Shown here piece by piece: positions 24,782 to 34,592 of a stretch of DNA of 64,000 nt; positions within the stretch are counted from its first letter, which is position 1, and every line of letters begins with the position of its first letter. The notes under the pieces were generated by a model. It was not told the origin of the DNA, searched no databases, and saw only the letters and a list, made by a program, of their open reading frames with translations. Location of the stretch: positions 94,736,001 to 94,800,000 of the forward strand of contig OZ231126.1 in assembly GCA_965153355.1 (NCBI GenBank). The letters run 5' to 3'. Made by a program: the position numbers and the translations under genes. The stretch is from Flaccisagitta enflata. Its lineage: Eukaryota; Chaetognatha; Sagittoidea; Aphragmophora.

Positions 24782-27013
24782 TCATCTTTTCTTGTTTTCC
24801 TCCTGAAATGTTCCCATCCTGTTCATCCACCACCTCTCCCGCGCAATCCTGAACACGTCGTCTTCCCCCGGTACATGCTCCAATCCCACCACCTCCATGT
24901 CATCCTCTGTATGTCCGTCCCTTTTGAAGTGATACGCCGGCTTGCTCTCGTCTTCTCCTCGTAGGTCCGCTCTGTGCCCATTAAATCTTTCCATGAGTCT
25001 GTTCTTAGTCTTGCCCACATACACGATCTTTTTGCATGCTTTGCAGTGCATGCCGTAAATCACCCCAATGGTTCGGCAATCTATCTTTTTCTCCAGCTTC
25101 ATCTGTTTTCCATCCTTATCTGTCACTACCTCAGTTGCCTGCATATGCTTGCATAATTTGCAGCCTTTTCCACATGGTCCTGATCCTCCTTCCTCTTGTC
25201 TTGCTTTAGCATTGACAATTAGATCCCCCAGGTTTTTTCCTCTCCTCAAACTTAATCTTGGTAACTCCTTGATGTACTGCCCCAACCCGTCTTCCTCTAG
25301 ATAGTGCCCATGTCTCTTCAGTATTTTGTTTACGTTAGGTAGGTACCCGCTGTGTGTCAGGACAAAATTGACTCTCTTATCTGTTTTTTTCTCCACTGTT
25401 TTTTTCTCCACCCTTTTTAGCGCCTCTGTTCTTTCCATTCTGAATGATTCCTTCATCTGCTGTTTCACCTTTTCCTTCCCGTATCCCCTTGATGTAAGTT
25501 TCTCCTCCACCTTCTTTCCATACTTCCAATAATCCGTGTCTTCACTACATATTCTTCTCAATCTTCTGAATTGCCCCTTAGCGATGCCCTCTTTCACATG
25601 TCCAGGGTGGTCCGAGTCCTTATGGAGGTATCGTGTTCTATCTGTAGGTTTAACGTAGAGCTCTGTCTTGATTTTCCCCTCACTTTCCTTGGTCACCTTC
25701 ACATCCAAAAATATTGCCTCTTTTTCACACACGTCATAGGTTACTTTGATCCTTTCCTCATGCTGATTGCAAATCTTCACAAACCTTTCAAACTCCTCTA
25801 ACTCTCCTTCCCATATTCCCCAGATGTCATCCACAAATCTGTACCACACCTTTGGCTTCTTCCCCATCTCCCTTAACGCCTTTTCTTGCACCTCCTCTTC
25901 CCACTTTCCCATATATGTGCACGCATAGTTTTTCCCCATCTTGCTCCCAATCGCTGTTCCCTCCTTTTGCCGGTATCTCTGTCCTTCAAAAATGAACTCA
26001 TTGCTTCTCAAAACCAACTCTCCAAGCTCAATAAGGTCATCTGTCGGGATCTTTTTTGCCTTTCGCTTCTCTAAGTTTTCTCTCATTGCTTCTTTGGTCT
26101 TTTCCCTTGGTACACTTGGGTATAGTGCCACCACATCCATTGTGAACATAAACTCCTTTGTTCCCATTTTCTTCATTCCTTCCAACCTTCTTAAAAAATC
26201 AGCTGTGTCCTGAATGTATGACTTCTGACTTTCCACCCCTTCTTGCAACTCTGCTTCGACTAGACCGGCAATGCCCTCAGTTGGGGTCCCGATGCCTGAT
26301 ATGTAAACTCTTGTTGGGTGTCTCCCATTGGCCTTTGGCTTCTTGTGGACCTTGCGATTAATCTTCATTGTCCCTTCTTTTTTATTTTTCGCTGACATGT
26401 GCTCCCTCATCTTCTGCGTGATGACTCCTCTGTCTCTCATGTCCTTCAACTTGTCTTCCACTTCTTTGCTTATCGCCGTCAGTCCCGATTTCTCCCTTTT
26501 CTCAAATGTTGTCTCGTCTTGCAATTCCTGGAAACCATCCTCTCTTATCCCACTGTACTTCTCCACTGTTATACCGCCTCCTTTATCTGCTGGTCTTACG
26601 GCCCATTCCTTTTTCACCACTCTCTCTTGTAATCCCTCTAATGCGGCTCTCCCTTTTTGACTTAGATTGTCCTTTGGTCTCTTCTTTAAACCCACAAAAA
26701 TGTCCTCCTTTACCACTTCACAGTATTTGTTTATCGACATCCTCCATCTTGTTGGTAGTCCTCCAGGTGTCTTCTCTGTTTTTCCTTCGAATTTCCTTTC
26801 TTTTTTTCTTTCCTCTTCCTTTTGTTCCTTGCTCCATTGATCTTCCTCGCCTTCTGACTCTGTGTCTACGTTTTCATCCATCTGCGGCTCCCCCATTTTA
26901 TTTTCCTCCACCCACTTCCAGTACGCATCCCACATCAGTTTTATCTTTAGTCTTTCCACATCTGCTTCCACCTTGCTTCTGCTTACCCTCTGAACTTGTC
27001 TTTGATGGCACAA
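24782..27013 (-). CDS. Penelope-like element polyprotein (reverse transcriptase plus GIY-YIG endonuclease)
   Basis: An uninterrupted frame of 743 codons for a retroelement polyprotein that would copy its RNA into DNA at a nicked target in the nucleus. In order: a charged N-terminal region (1-130); the ADKGG motif (142-146) typical of the family's N-terminal RT extension; RT motif A TMDVVALYPSVP (291-302); motif B GTAIGSKMG (352-360); the catalytic FVDD (393-396); and YVKPTD (453-458). A Cys cluster (C614, C618, C621) lies before the nuclease. A C-terminal GIY-YIG domain has VIY at 651-653, YVG at 665-667, R676, H680 and E726. The first codon of the open frame is TTG; the first in-frame ATG is M27, so the true start is uncertain and the N-terminus may be short. 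The hammerhead-like motif downstream fits the family's repeat ends. Absence of stops suggests a young copy. Confidence 0.93.
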   Translation of the reverse strand: MCHQRQVQRVSRSKVEADVERLKIKLMWDAYWKWVEENKMGEPQMDENVDTESEGEEDQWSKEQKEEERKKERKFEGKTEKTPGGLPTRWRMSINKYCEVVKEDIFVGLKKRPKDNLSQKGRAALEGLQERVVKKEWAVRPADKGGGITVEKYSGIREDGFQELQDETTFEKREKSGLTAISKEVEDKLKDMRDRGVITQKMREHMSAKNKKEGTMKINRKVHKKPKANGRHPTRVYISGIGTPTEGIAGLVEAELQEGVESQKSYIQDTADFLRRLEGMKKMGTKEFMFTMDVVALYPSVPREKTKEAMRENLEKRKAKKIPTDDLIELGELVLRSNEFIFEGQRYRQKEGTAIGSKMGKNYACTYMGKWEEEVQEKALREMGKKPKVWYRFVDDIWGIWEGELEEFERFVKICNQHEERIKVTYDVCEKEAIFLDVKVTKESEGKIKTELYVKPTDRTRYLHKDSDHPGHVKEGIAKGQFRRLRRICSEDTDYWKYGKKVEEKLTSRGYGKEKVKQQMKESFRMERTEALKRVEKKTVEKKTDKRVNFVLTHSGYLPNVNKILKRHGHYLEEDGLGQYIKELPRLSLRRGKNLGDLIVNAKARQEEGGSGPCGKGCKLCKHMQATEVVTDKDGKQMKLEKKIDCRTIGVIYGMHCKACKKIVYVGKTKNRLMERFNGHRADLRGEDESKPAYHFKRDGHTEDDMEVVGLEHVPGEDDVFRIARERWWMNRMGTFQEENKKR

Positions 27014-27039
27014 CTACCACCGCCATTACTGCAATACAT

Positions 27040-28300
27040 GGTTGCAATAGGAAGGGAATACGTCACAACATGTTGTGCGTGCACATAAAGTGGTTATGAA
27101 TTTCTTGTTGCAAAGGAATGAGGCAATCAACTTAAAAACCGAATCTTTTTCATTAATTTGTGAATGGTCATTCTTGAATTGAAGTCAAACAGTGTCTCCC
27201 ATATGGATTCTTTTTTATTTCTTAGGTATGATTTTCTCTAGATATCACCTTTGTTGTTTTGACTGTTGCAATGTTCAATTCATAGTTACATGAAAGAACA
27301 ACTTGTCGCGCAAACTCTTAAGATGGCCCTATTCTTCTCGTTGCAAAGTAGGAGCGATTCGATTCACAAACTGGAGCTTCTCATGAATTTATGAGTTTCA
27401 ATTGCAAGCTGTGGTATTGACTTATTTTCTGATACCACTTTTCTCTTGATTAATAGACTTGGGATACTTGAAATCCATTATTTCACTAGTTCAATCAATG
27501 TCATTATAACATGAACTTTTGGCAACTTCTTCACAAAATACTTTTCTTGAAATGTCTGATCTCTTCCTCATTCTTTTTTTGTGCCGTCCATAGTCACAGC
27601 AATTTCCTCTCTTTCATAGATTGACAATTTTTCAATTTGATTGTATTAGCATTTGATTTCTTAGCATGGTTACTGTTTTAGATAACAAAGGTGGTATTCA
27701 TCGTATCAATTCGTTGAACTGTGAACATGTTTTTCTTTTATTTGATGGTCACAGAATGAGGACAAGAAGTCACAACTTGTCTTTGTTGCAAAGAAATTGA
27801 ATGGAATTGGCTTCATAATCTGTCGCATTTCATTGATTTTTGATCGTAGCTGGGAGTCAAAGATCTTGTCCTGTTATGGATACTTTTTCGATAACTAGAC
27901 TTGGTTTTTCTTTTTTTCTGTCATATTCACATGGTTTATTTTTGTAATTCAAAGTCGCAACATGAGTTCCTTCCTGTCTTGCGCACTCTCAAATTAGTTT
28001 CACTTTTTTTTGCAATATTTTCTTCAAAATTGAAATCATCTCATGGGTTGTTGCATTCTTAGCCAGGATTACAGTCTAACTTCTCTCCCAATGGTGAAAA
28101 TTTAAAAGTCACCAGACTTGCCGCTCTCTAAATATATACTTCATTTATTCATCTTTTATGAATTTTACAGAATTGTTTGGAAATTCATGATCGCAACATG
28201 AGGAAGCGTTATCACAACTTGTCTTGGGCGTTCTAAAAACGGTTTCATCTTTATTGTTGCAAATTTGTGGATTGATTTTTTTCAATTTATGGGTTTTCAA
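27040..28300 (+). repeat. Diverged ~230-bp tandem repeat
   Basis: Phrases of the type GTCACAACTTGTCTTTGTTG / GTCGCAACATGAG recur at about 27064, 27290, 27525, 27765, 27957 and 28205, spaced 190-250 bp apart and followed by TTGCAAA and AAATT-rich DNA. It lies upstream of the Penelope-like frame and may be either its host target or its 5' region. No gene. Confidence 0.55.
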
Positions 28301-29055
28301 ACGTGAGTCTGACGTCTCAGGTGATTGCTAGAGGGATAAACTGGTCCCTTTATGTCAAGTTTTACCATTTTTCAATGGCCAACACCTAAAATTTTGTAAA
28401 GGATTCCCGCAAGTGATTGTTGTTGGATGGCAATACATTCTATATTGCAAGTCTTTTTTTCTGCCTTTATGGCCAAGCTTTTTGATACTTATGCCGGGAA
28501 TGTCACATTGCATCCTACGTTCAATCTGTGGATGCGTTCTGAATTTGTGTATGGTTCATTTAGGTCACCGGCCTGTGTGAAAAGTCAGTCCTCATTACTG
28601 GTGTAAAGGAGTGTTCAATTTTAACTTTAAAGGTACCTTGTACAGGTAATGGTGTTAAATGCTTTTTCACTTCTGGATGAACTTCTAAAAAGAATGAGTT
28701 GCGTTGACTTTTATGCGGACATTATAAAGTTGAACTGTATCACTCCTTGGCATCTGGTGTGCCACAGATGATTGGTTGAATGGTTGATTTATCTGTACAG
28801 AAATATCGCATCAAAGTGGTCGATTCTTTCTGAACACTAAGGGTCCTCTCACCGTACCCTTCTAATGAATTGTCAGCTTCCAAGTGCTAGAGGCGATGTT
28901 GCAGCCCTTGAAATGTTTCTTTTTTATCTTTATTGGGGGTGAGTATTTTGGCTTGAGTCAATTAGAGTGACTTAAATCTTGGGCAAATCCGAATCTCGTC
29001 TTCCACACAAGAAAAATGCGATCATTTCCATCACAGAAAATGACTTAAACATTTA
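28301..29055. other. Non-coding stretch, no gene seen
   Basis: AT-rich unique-looking DNA with no supported frame. Confidence 0.4.
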
Positions 29056-29207
29056 GTGAGGATCAGATAAAGTTTACTCATGGCCGCCACCCCAACCCCT
29101 TTCCCATCAGGAAGCATAGGAAACTTCAATGCCAAAATTCTTCATGTACATTTTTTATGGGATATAATGGGGGTGGCGGCCATGAACAAATCTATTATGA
29201 TCCTCAC
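29056..29207. mobile_element. Short foldback (MITE-like) element
   Basis: TGAGGATCAGATAAAGTTTA and CTCATGGCCGCCACCCC at 29057-29095 are inverted at 29169-29206 (GGGGGTGGCGGCCATGA, ATTATGATCCTCA). The arms are about 38 bp around a 70-bp loop. Confidence 0.75.
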
Positions 29208-29498
29208 CAGATTTTACACCGACTTTGAATTGGAATGATAAATGTTAAACCTTAATCATTCTTAGACTACTGGGCAAAAAGTCTTCAAATTTTCAGGGAA
29301 TACTGGTGATATACTGCATGCAGTTTTATTATGAAAAACCTCAATTTGGAGTATAGAAATAGTTGAGGATTGGTGTAACATCCATATTTTCTTCCCTGAA
29401 GACGCTCCCTTTATTTGCATGCCATTTCTAAAAGAAATAAGCCTGGGGATGGTCTCAAATGGCAGCAAATATATCATAGATGTCAGTTCTTGAAAAAA

Positions 29499-29663
29499 AA
29501 TGGAGAAAAGGGAGATGGAAAAAAGAGAGAGACTAAGCATGGATTGACCATGGTAATCAGAGATTACCCAGACAAACTCATGACAAAGAGGGAGTAGACT
29601 CTCTGGACCCCGGCCTAGTCACATTCCGCTGAAAACTGGTCTTCATTGAGTCGTTTTCACCTA
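29499..29663 (+). repeat. Direct repeat, copy 1 (165 bp)
   Basis: It begins AATGGAGAAAAGGGAGATGG and ends CATTGAGTCGTTTTCACCTA. It is nearly identical to 30319-30482 and in the same orientation. Confidence 0.9.
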
Positions 29664-30318
29664 ATTTTTGACACTTTTTGATGTTTCATAATTCATGGTG
29701 GAAGACAGAATGGAAAAGGAAAAAGAGAGAGTATAACCATGGCCAAAATAAAGATAAGACGCTCAATTTTTATCCTTTAATTGAAAAACCAGTAATATTT
29801 TTTACTCAAAATCTATAAGCATTTAAAAGAGCTTCAAAAACTCTACAAATCTAGACCAAGCAGAAATTTGTTACTCAAGTCGTTTAGAAATGACATAAGA
29901 TTGAAGTTCAACACTCATTTTTCAAAATACCAAAAAGAGCAGATTTCATTACCTGTGAACAAGGCCCTTTCTTACTCACTTTTTTCTGTAGAAGGAGGTT
30001 ATGAAATAAATGGTACAAAATTTAAGGTAAAAATGAAGTATTCTAATTCTTTACAAGATGAAACCAAGCTAAATTCATGACTCCTCTTCGCTTAAAGGCT
30101 GTTTTAATTCAAAGTTTGTTACTCTGGGAATATTTGAGATTTTTGAGTAATTGTCTTTAGAATATCATAACTTCTTGAATCTTAAAGTTAGAGACAGCTC
30201 AAATGAAAGATCTTTTGAAGTTCTTTAAAACCATCATGGATTTTAAGGATTAACCATTCATAAATACCAAGCAATAAACAATCAAAAAATTGTGTCTAGT
30301 TTTTTTCGGCCATGGTTA
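29664..30318. other. 655-bp segment between two direct repeats
   Basis: AT-rich with no convincing gene. A 70-residue plus frame at 29868-30080 has no recognisable domain. Flanking by direct repeats could mark a small LTR-like unit or a segmental duplication. Confidence 0.4.
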
Positions 30319-30482
30319 AATGGAGAAAAGGGAGAAGGAAAAAAGAGAAAGACTAAGCATGAATTGACCATGGTAATCAGAGATTACCCAGACAAACTCA
30401 TGACAAAGAGGGAGAAGACTCCCCAGACCCTGGCCTAGTCACATTCCACTGAACACCGGTCCCCATTGAGTCGTTTTCACCT
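30319..30482 (+). repeat. Direct repeat, copy 2 (164 bp)
   Basis: A second copy of the 29499 unit, with a handful of substitutions over the full length. Confidence 0.9.
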
Positions 30483-30885
30483 ACGATCCCTAATCCTTGT
30501 TTATTCCGTTTGTACATGATTCCTCATAACTGATAAACCATTTTGGCGTTAAGCTGTCAGTATGTGCAATGACTCTCCAATCAATTTTAGAAGAAATTCT
30601 GCTGTGATCCAGACATCAAATTCTGGAAAATTGACTGAAATCATAAAAAATATATATTTTGTAATAGTAAGCAAATAAACATGCGAAATAAGTGATTTAG
30701 CCCCTAAAAATTCACTTTTTTTAATGATTTGCTGATCCTCACCTATCCATAACTTAAGGTTGAAGTTTTGCATTTTAAAACCGCAGTATATTTCCAACCT
30801 TCCCTAGAAATTTCAAGACTTTTTTCCCAGTAGTTTAGGAGTGATATGTAGTTTTAATTCGTACCAATGGAGTACAGCTGACATA

Positions 30886-31068
30886 CAGTGGAATCCCGCC
30901 TTAGTGGCAAATCTATTTAAGGGATATCCGCATTTAAGAGACAACATTGTTTGGTCCCGAATTTTTTCAGGCTTTTCCAATGTTAAGAAACCTCTATTCA
31001 AGGAACCTCTATTTAAGGGATATTCGGATTTAAGAGACAAGTTTTTGAAAACATCCCTTATATCAGCG
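30886..31068 (+). mobile_element. Pogo/Tigger-like terminal sequence
   Basis: CAGTGGAATCCCGCCTTAG after a TA resembles the CAGT.GAA.C(C) start typical of pogo/Tigger transposon ends. It is followed by two copies of TTTAAGGGATAT.CG.ATTTAAGAGAC at 30914 and 31012. No matching far end or transposase is visible, so this is probably a truncated end. Confidence 0.45.
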
Positions 31069-31436
31069 GAAATTTTAGGTAAATTAGATAGATTTTGAAA
31101 ACAAAATTTAGATTTTTAGATAATTCTTAAGAAAAAATTCATTAGAAAATGATGAAATATTTCCTGTAACATGAATATCCTGCTATGAACTAAATTAACC
31201 ATTGTTGATGAACATACTGAAAGAAAAAGCATATGGTTACACTATGAATTTGGTAATTCCAAGTTATTATCATAAAATCCCTAATAAAACAATGAATTCA
31301 ATTCCCAGGCGTTCAGTCACAATGAATTTTTTTTATTTGGTGGGCCTGAAAGTGTTGCAGAATTGATATGCTCATCCGACGATCATCGTAGTTATTTTCT
31401 TCTTAGCGGAAGTCAAGATTTTGCAGACTTTGAAGG

Positions 31437-34215
31437 AAAACAAGGCCGGATACACGGCTACCCTAATCGCGTGCGGAGATATATCGTGAGCGATTTACCC
31501 TATGTTAATTAACGGCACATTAACGCCCCTAATTAACAAAATTGTTAATAAAAGGCAAAAAAGTACCATTAATTAACGGTAGTTTTTCTGCTGTTAATTA
31601 ACACTTAAAAACAGTTGTTAATTAACACTATATAGGTACCAGGAAATTAACTAAGAAAAACATTTTTTTATTTTTGAGAAAATTACTGAAAATAGGTGCT
31701 GAAGGTTGTTGTTAATTATCAGGTACCTATATGCTGTTAATTAACATGCTGTTTTTGATGTTAATTAACACCCCATTTTAGGCGTTAATTAACACCAAAA
31801 AAATATAGATTATTAACAAATTGTTAAAAATATACCATTTTTTGGTGTTAATTAACGATTGGAATGTGGTGTTAATTAACATGAAAAACAGTGGGTTAAT
31901 TAACACAAAAAAATATAGATTATTAACAAATTGATTTTGTACCTATACGCTGTTAATCAACATGCTGTTTTTGATGTTAATCAACACCACATTTCAAATG
32001 TTAATTAACCCAAAAAAATGTAGATTATTAACAAATTGTTAAAAATATTCAATTTTTTCGAGTTAGTTAATGGGAGAAATGTGGTGTTAATTAACATCAA
32101 AAACAGCGTGTTAATTAACACAGAAAAGATATAGATTATTAACAAATTGATTTTGTACTTACACTCTGTTAATTAACATGCTGTTTTTGATGGTAATTAA
32201 CACCCAATTTCATGCGTTAATTAACACAAAAAAAATATAGATTATTAACAAAATATTAAGAATATACAATTTTTTGGTGTTAATTAACAGGTGAAATGTG
32301 GAGTTAATCAACATCAAAAACAACGTGTTAATTAACACAGAAAAAATATAGATTATTAACAAATTGATTTTGTAGCTATACGCTGTTAATTTACATGTTG
32401 TTTTTGATGTTAATTAACGCCACATTTCATGAGTTAATTAACACCAAAAAAATATAGATTATTAACAAATTGTAAAAAATATACCCTTTTTTTGTGTTAA
32501 TTAACAGTTGAAATGTGGTGTTAATTAACATAAAAAACAGCGTGTTAATTAACACAGAAAAAATATAGATTATTAACAAATTGATTTTATACCTAAACGC
32601 TGTGAATTAACATGCTGTTTTTGATGTTAACCAACACCGCATTTCACCTGTTAATTAACACCAAAAAATTGTATATTCCTAATATTTTGTTAATAATCTA
32701 TATCTTTTTGTGTTAATTAACGCATGAAATTGGGTGTTAATTAACATAAAAAACAGCATGTTAATTAATGGCGTGTAGGTACAAAATCAATTTGTTAATA
32801 ATCTTTATTTTTTCTGTGGTAATTAACATGCTGTTTTTGATGGTAATTAACACCCAATTTCATGCGTTAATTAACACAAAAAGATATAGATTATTAACAA
32901 AATATTAACAATATAAAATTTTTTGGTGTTAATTAACAGGTGAAATGCGGTGTTAGTTAACATCAAAAACAGCATGTTAATTAACAGCGTTTAGGTACAA
33001 AATCAATTTGTTAATAATCTATATTTTTTCTGTGTTAATTAACACCACGTTTCTGTGTTAATTAACATCACGTTTCAACTGTTAATTAACACCAAAAAAT
33101 GGTATATTTTTTACAATTTGTTAATAATCTATATTTTTCTGGTGTTAATTAACGCATGAAATGTGGTGTTAATTAACATCAAAAACAACATGTAAATTAA
33201 CAGCGTATAGCTACAAAATCAATTTGTTAATAATCTATATTTTTTCTGTGTTAATTAACACGCTGTTTTTTATGTTAATTAACACCACATTTCAACTGTT
33301 AATTAACACAAAAAAAGGGTATATTTTTTACAATTTGTTAATAATCTATATTTTTTTGGTGTTAATTAACTCATGAAATGTGGCGTTAATTAACATCAAA
33401 AACAACATGTAAATTAACAGCGTATAGCTACAAAATCAATTTGTTAATAATCTATATTTTTTCTGTGTTAATTAACACGTTGTTTTTTACTCCACATTTC
33501 ACCTGTTAATTCACACCAAAAAATTGTATATTCTTAATATTTTGTTAATAATCTATATTTTTTTGTGTTAATTAACGCATGAAATTGGGTGTTAATTACC
33601 ATCAAAAGCAGCATGTTTATTAACAGTGTGTAAGTACAAAATCAATTTGTTAATAATCTATATTTTTTTGTGTTAATTAACCCGCTGTTTTTCATGTTAA
33701 TTAACACCACATTTCAACCGTTAATTAACACAAAAAAATGGTATATTTTTAACAATTTGTTAATAATCTATATTTTTTTTGTGTTAATTAACGCCTAAAA
33801 TGGGGTGTTAATTAACATCAAAAACAGCATGTTAATTAACAGCATATAGGTACCTGATAATTAACAACAACCTTCAGCACCTATTTTCAGTAATTTTCTC
33901 AAAAATAAAGAAATGTTTTTCTTAGTTAATTTCCTGGTACCTATATAGTGTTAATTAACGGCGTTAAAGTACTGTTAATTACCATGGCCAAAATCAGGGA
34001 CGATATACCAGGGTGGGCAGGAGCAATGCTGGAAAAGGTCACGGGGTCATCTGGGCAGGAGCCGTATGCTCAAAAAGCTAAAAAACGCCGATAAAGTAAA
34101 AAGGGGACCGACCGACCGACCGACCGACCAACCGACCGACCAACCGACCAAACGCTCGACCGACCAACCGACTGACTGACATGGCGGGGTGTAGAGTCGC
34201 GGCGCACGCGACTAA
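31437..34215 (-). mobile_element. GTCGCG-end element, copy 6, split by foldback A
   Basis: On the minus strand the left piece (31437-31476) reads CGCACGCGATTAGGGTAGCC and ATCCGGCCTTGTTTT, as in the copy at 58090-58312. The right piece (34011-34215) has GCTCCTGCCCACCC, a (CGGT)n tract and AGTCGCGTGCGCCGCGACT. Removing 31477-34010 restores a continuous element of about 245 bp, so the foldback inserted into it. Confidence 0.75.
31477..34010. mobile_element. Foldback element A, built on the palindrome GTTAATTAAC
   Basis: A 2.5 kb inverted structure centred near 32.7 kb. The outer 200 bp match in inverse: CTATATAGGTACCAGGAAAT at about 31630 against ATTTCCTGGTACCTATATAG at about 33930, and GGTTGTTGTTAATTATCAGG against CCTGATAATTAACAACAACC. 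The interior of each arm is a roughly 216-bp tandem unit, seen as TAGATTATTAACAAATTGAT at 31917, 32130, 32350 and 32566 and its inverse at 32786, 33000, 33210, 33435 and 33640. GTTAATTAAC and near variants occur about every 30 bp throughout. There is no coding frame. Ends are AGATATATCG and CGATATACCA. Confidence 0.9.
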
Positions 34216-34592
34216 AGATACAATTTGTCCAATTTACAAAAATGCCCATATCTCAAGAACCCTTTGAGCTAATCCATGATCTTTTGCAAAAATACAGATT
34301 TTACCAAGAGAGAACGGGAGAAAAAATTTAGTCTTCTGGAGATAAGTCCAACCAGCCGAACCAACCTACCAGATGAAAAAATGAAAAAGTGTCATAACTT
34401 TTGAATGAGTTATCGATTTGGCTGAAATTTTGCATGAAAGTTGTTGAAAAGTATCTACATTGTTAGTATGAAGAAGAGCGTGGCGGAACAAATTTTTACT
34501 GCACTACCCGACCAACCAAAAATGGCGCTTATAGAGATTTTTTGAAAATTCATGAAATTTCGATTTTTTTCCATGAAACATCCTCACACTAT
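34216..34592. other. Spacer between foldbacks, no gene seen
   Basis: Unique-looking AT-rich DNA with nothing supported. Confidence 0.4.

Noticed and set aside
24767-27099. Plus-strand frames opposite the Penelope-like gene (up to 197 residues)
   Set aside because: Shadow frames of an unambiguous reverse transcriptase on the minus strand.
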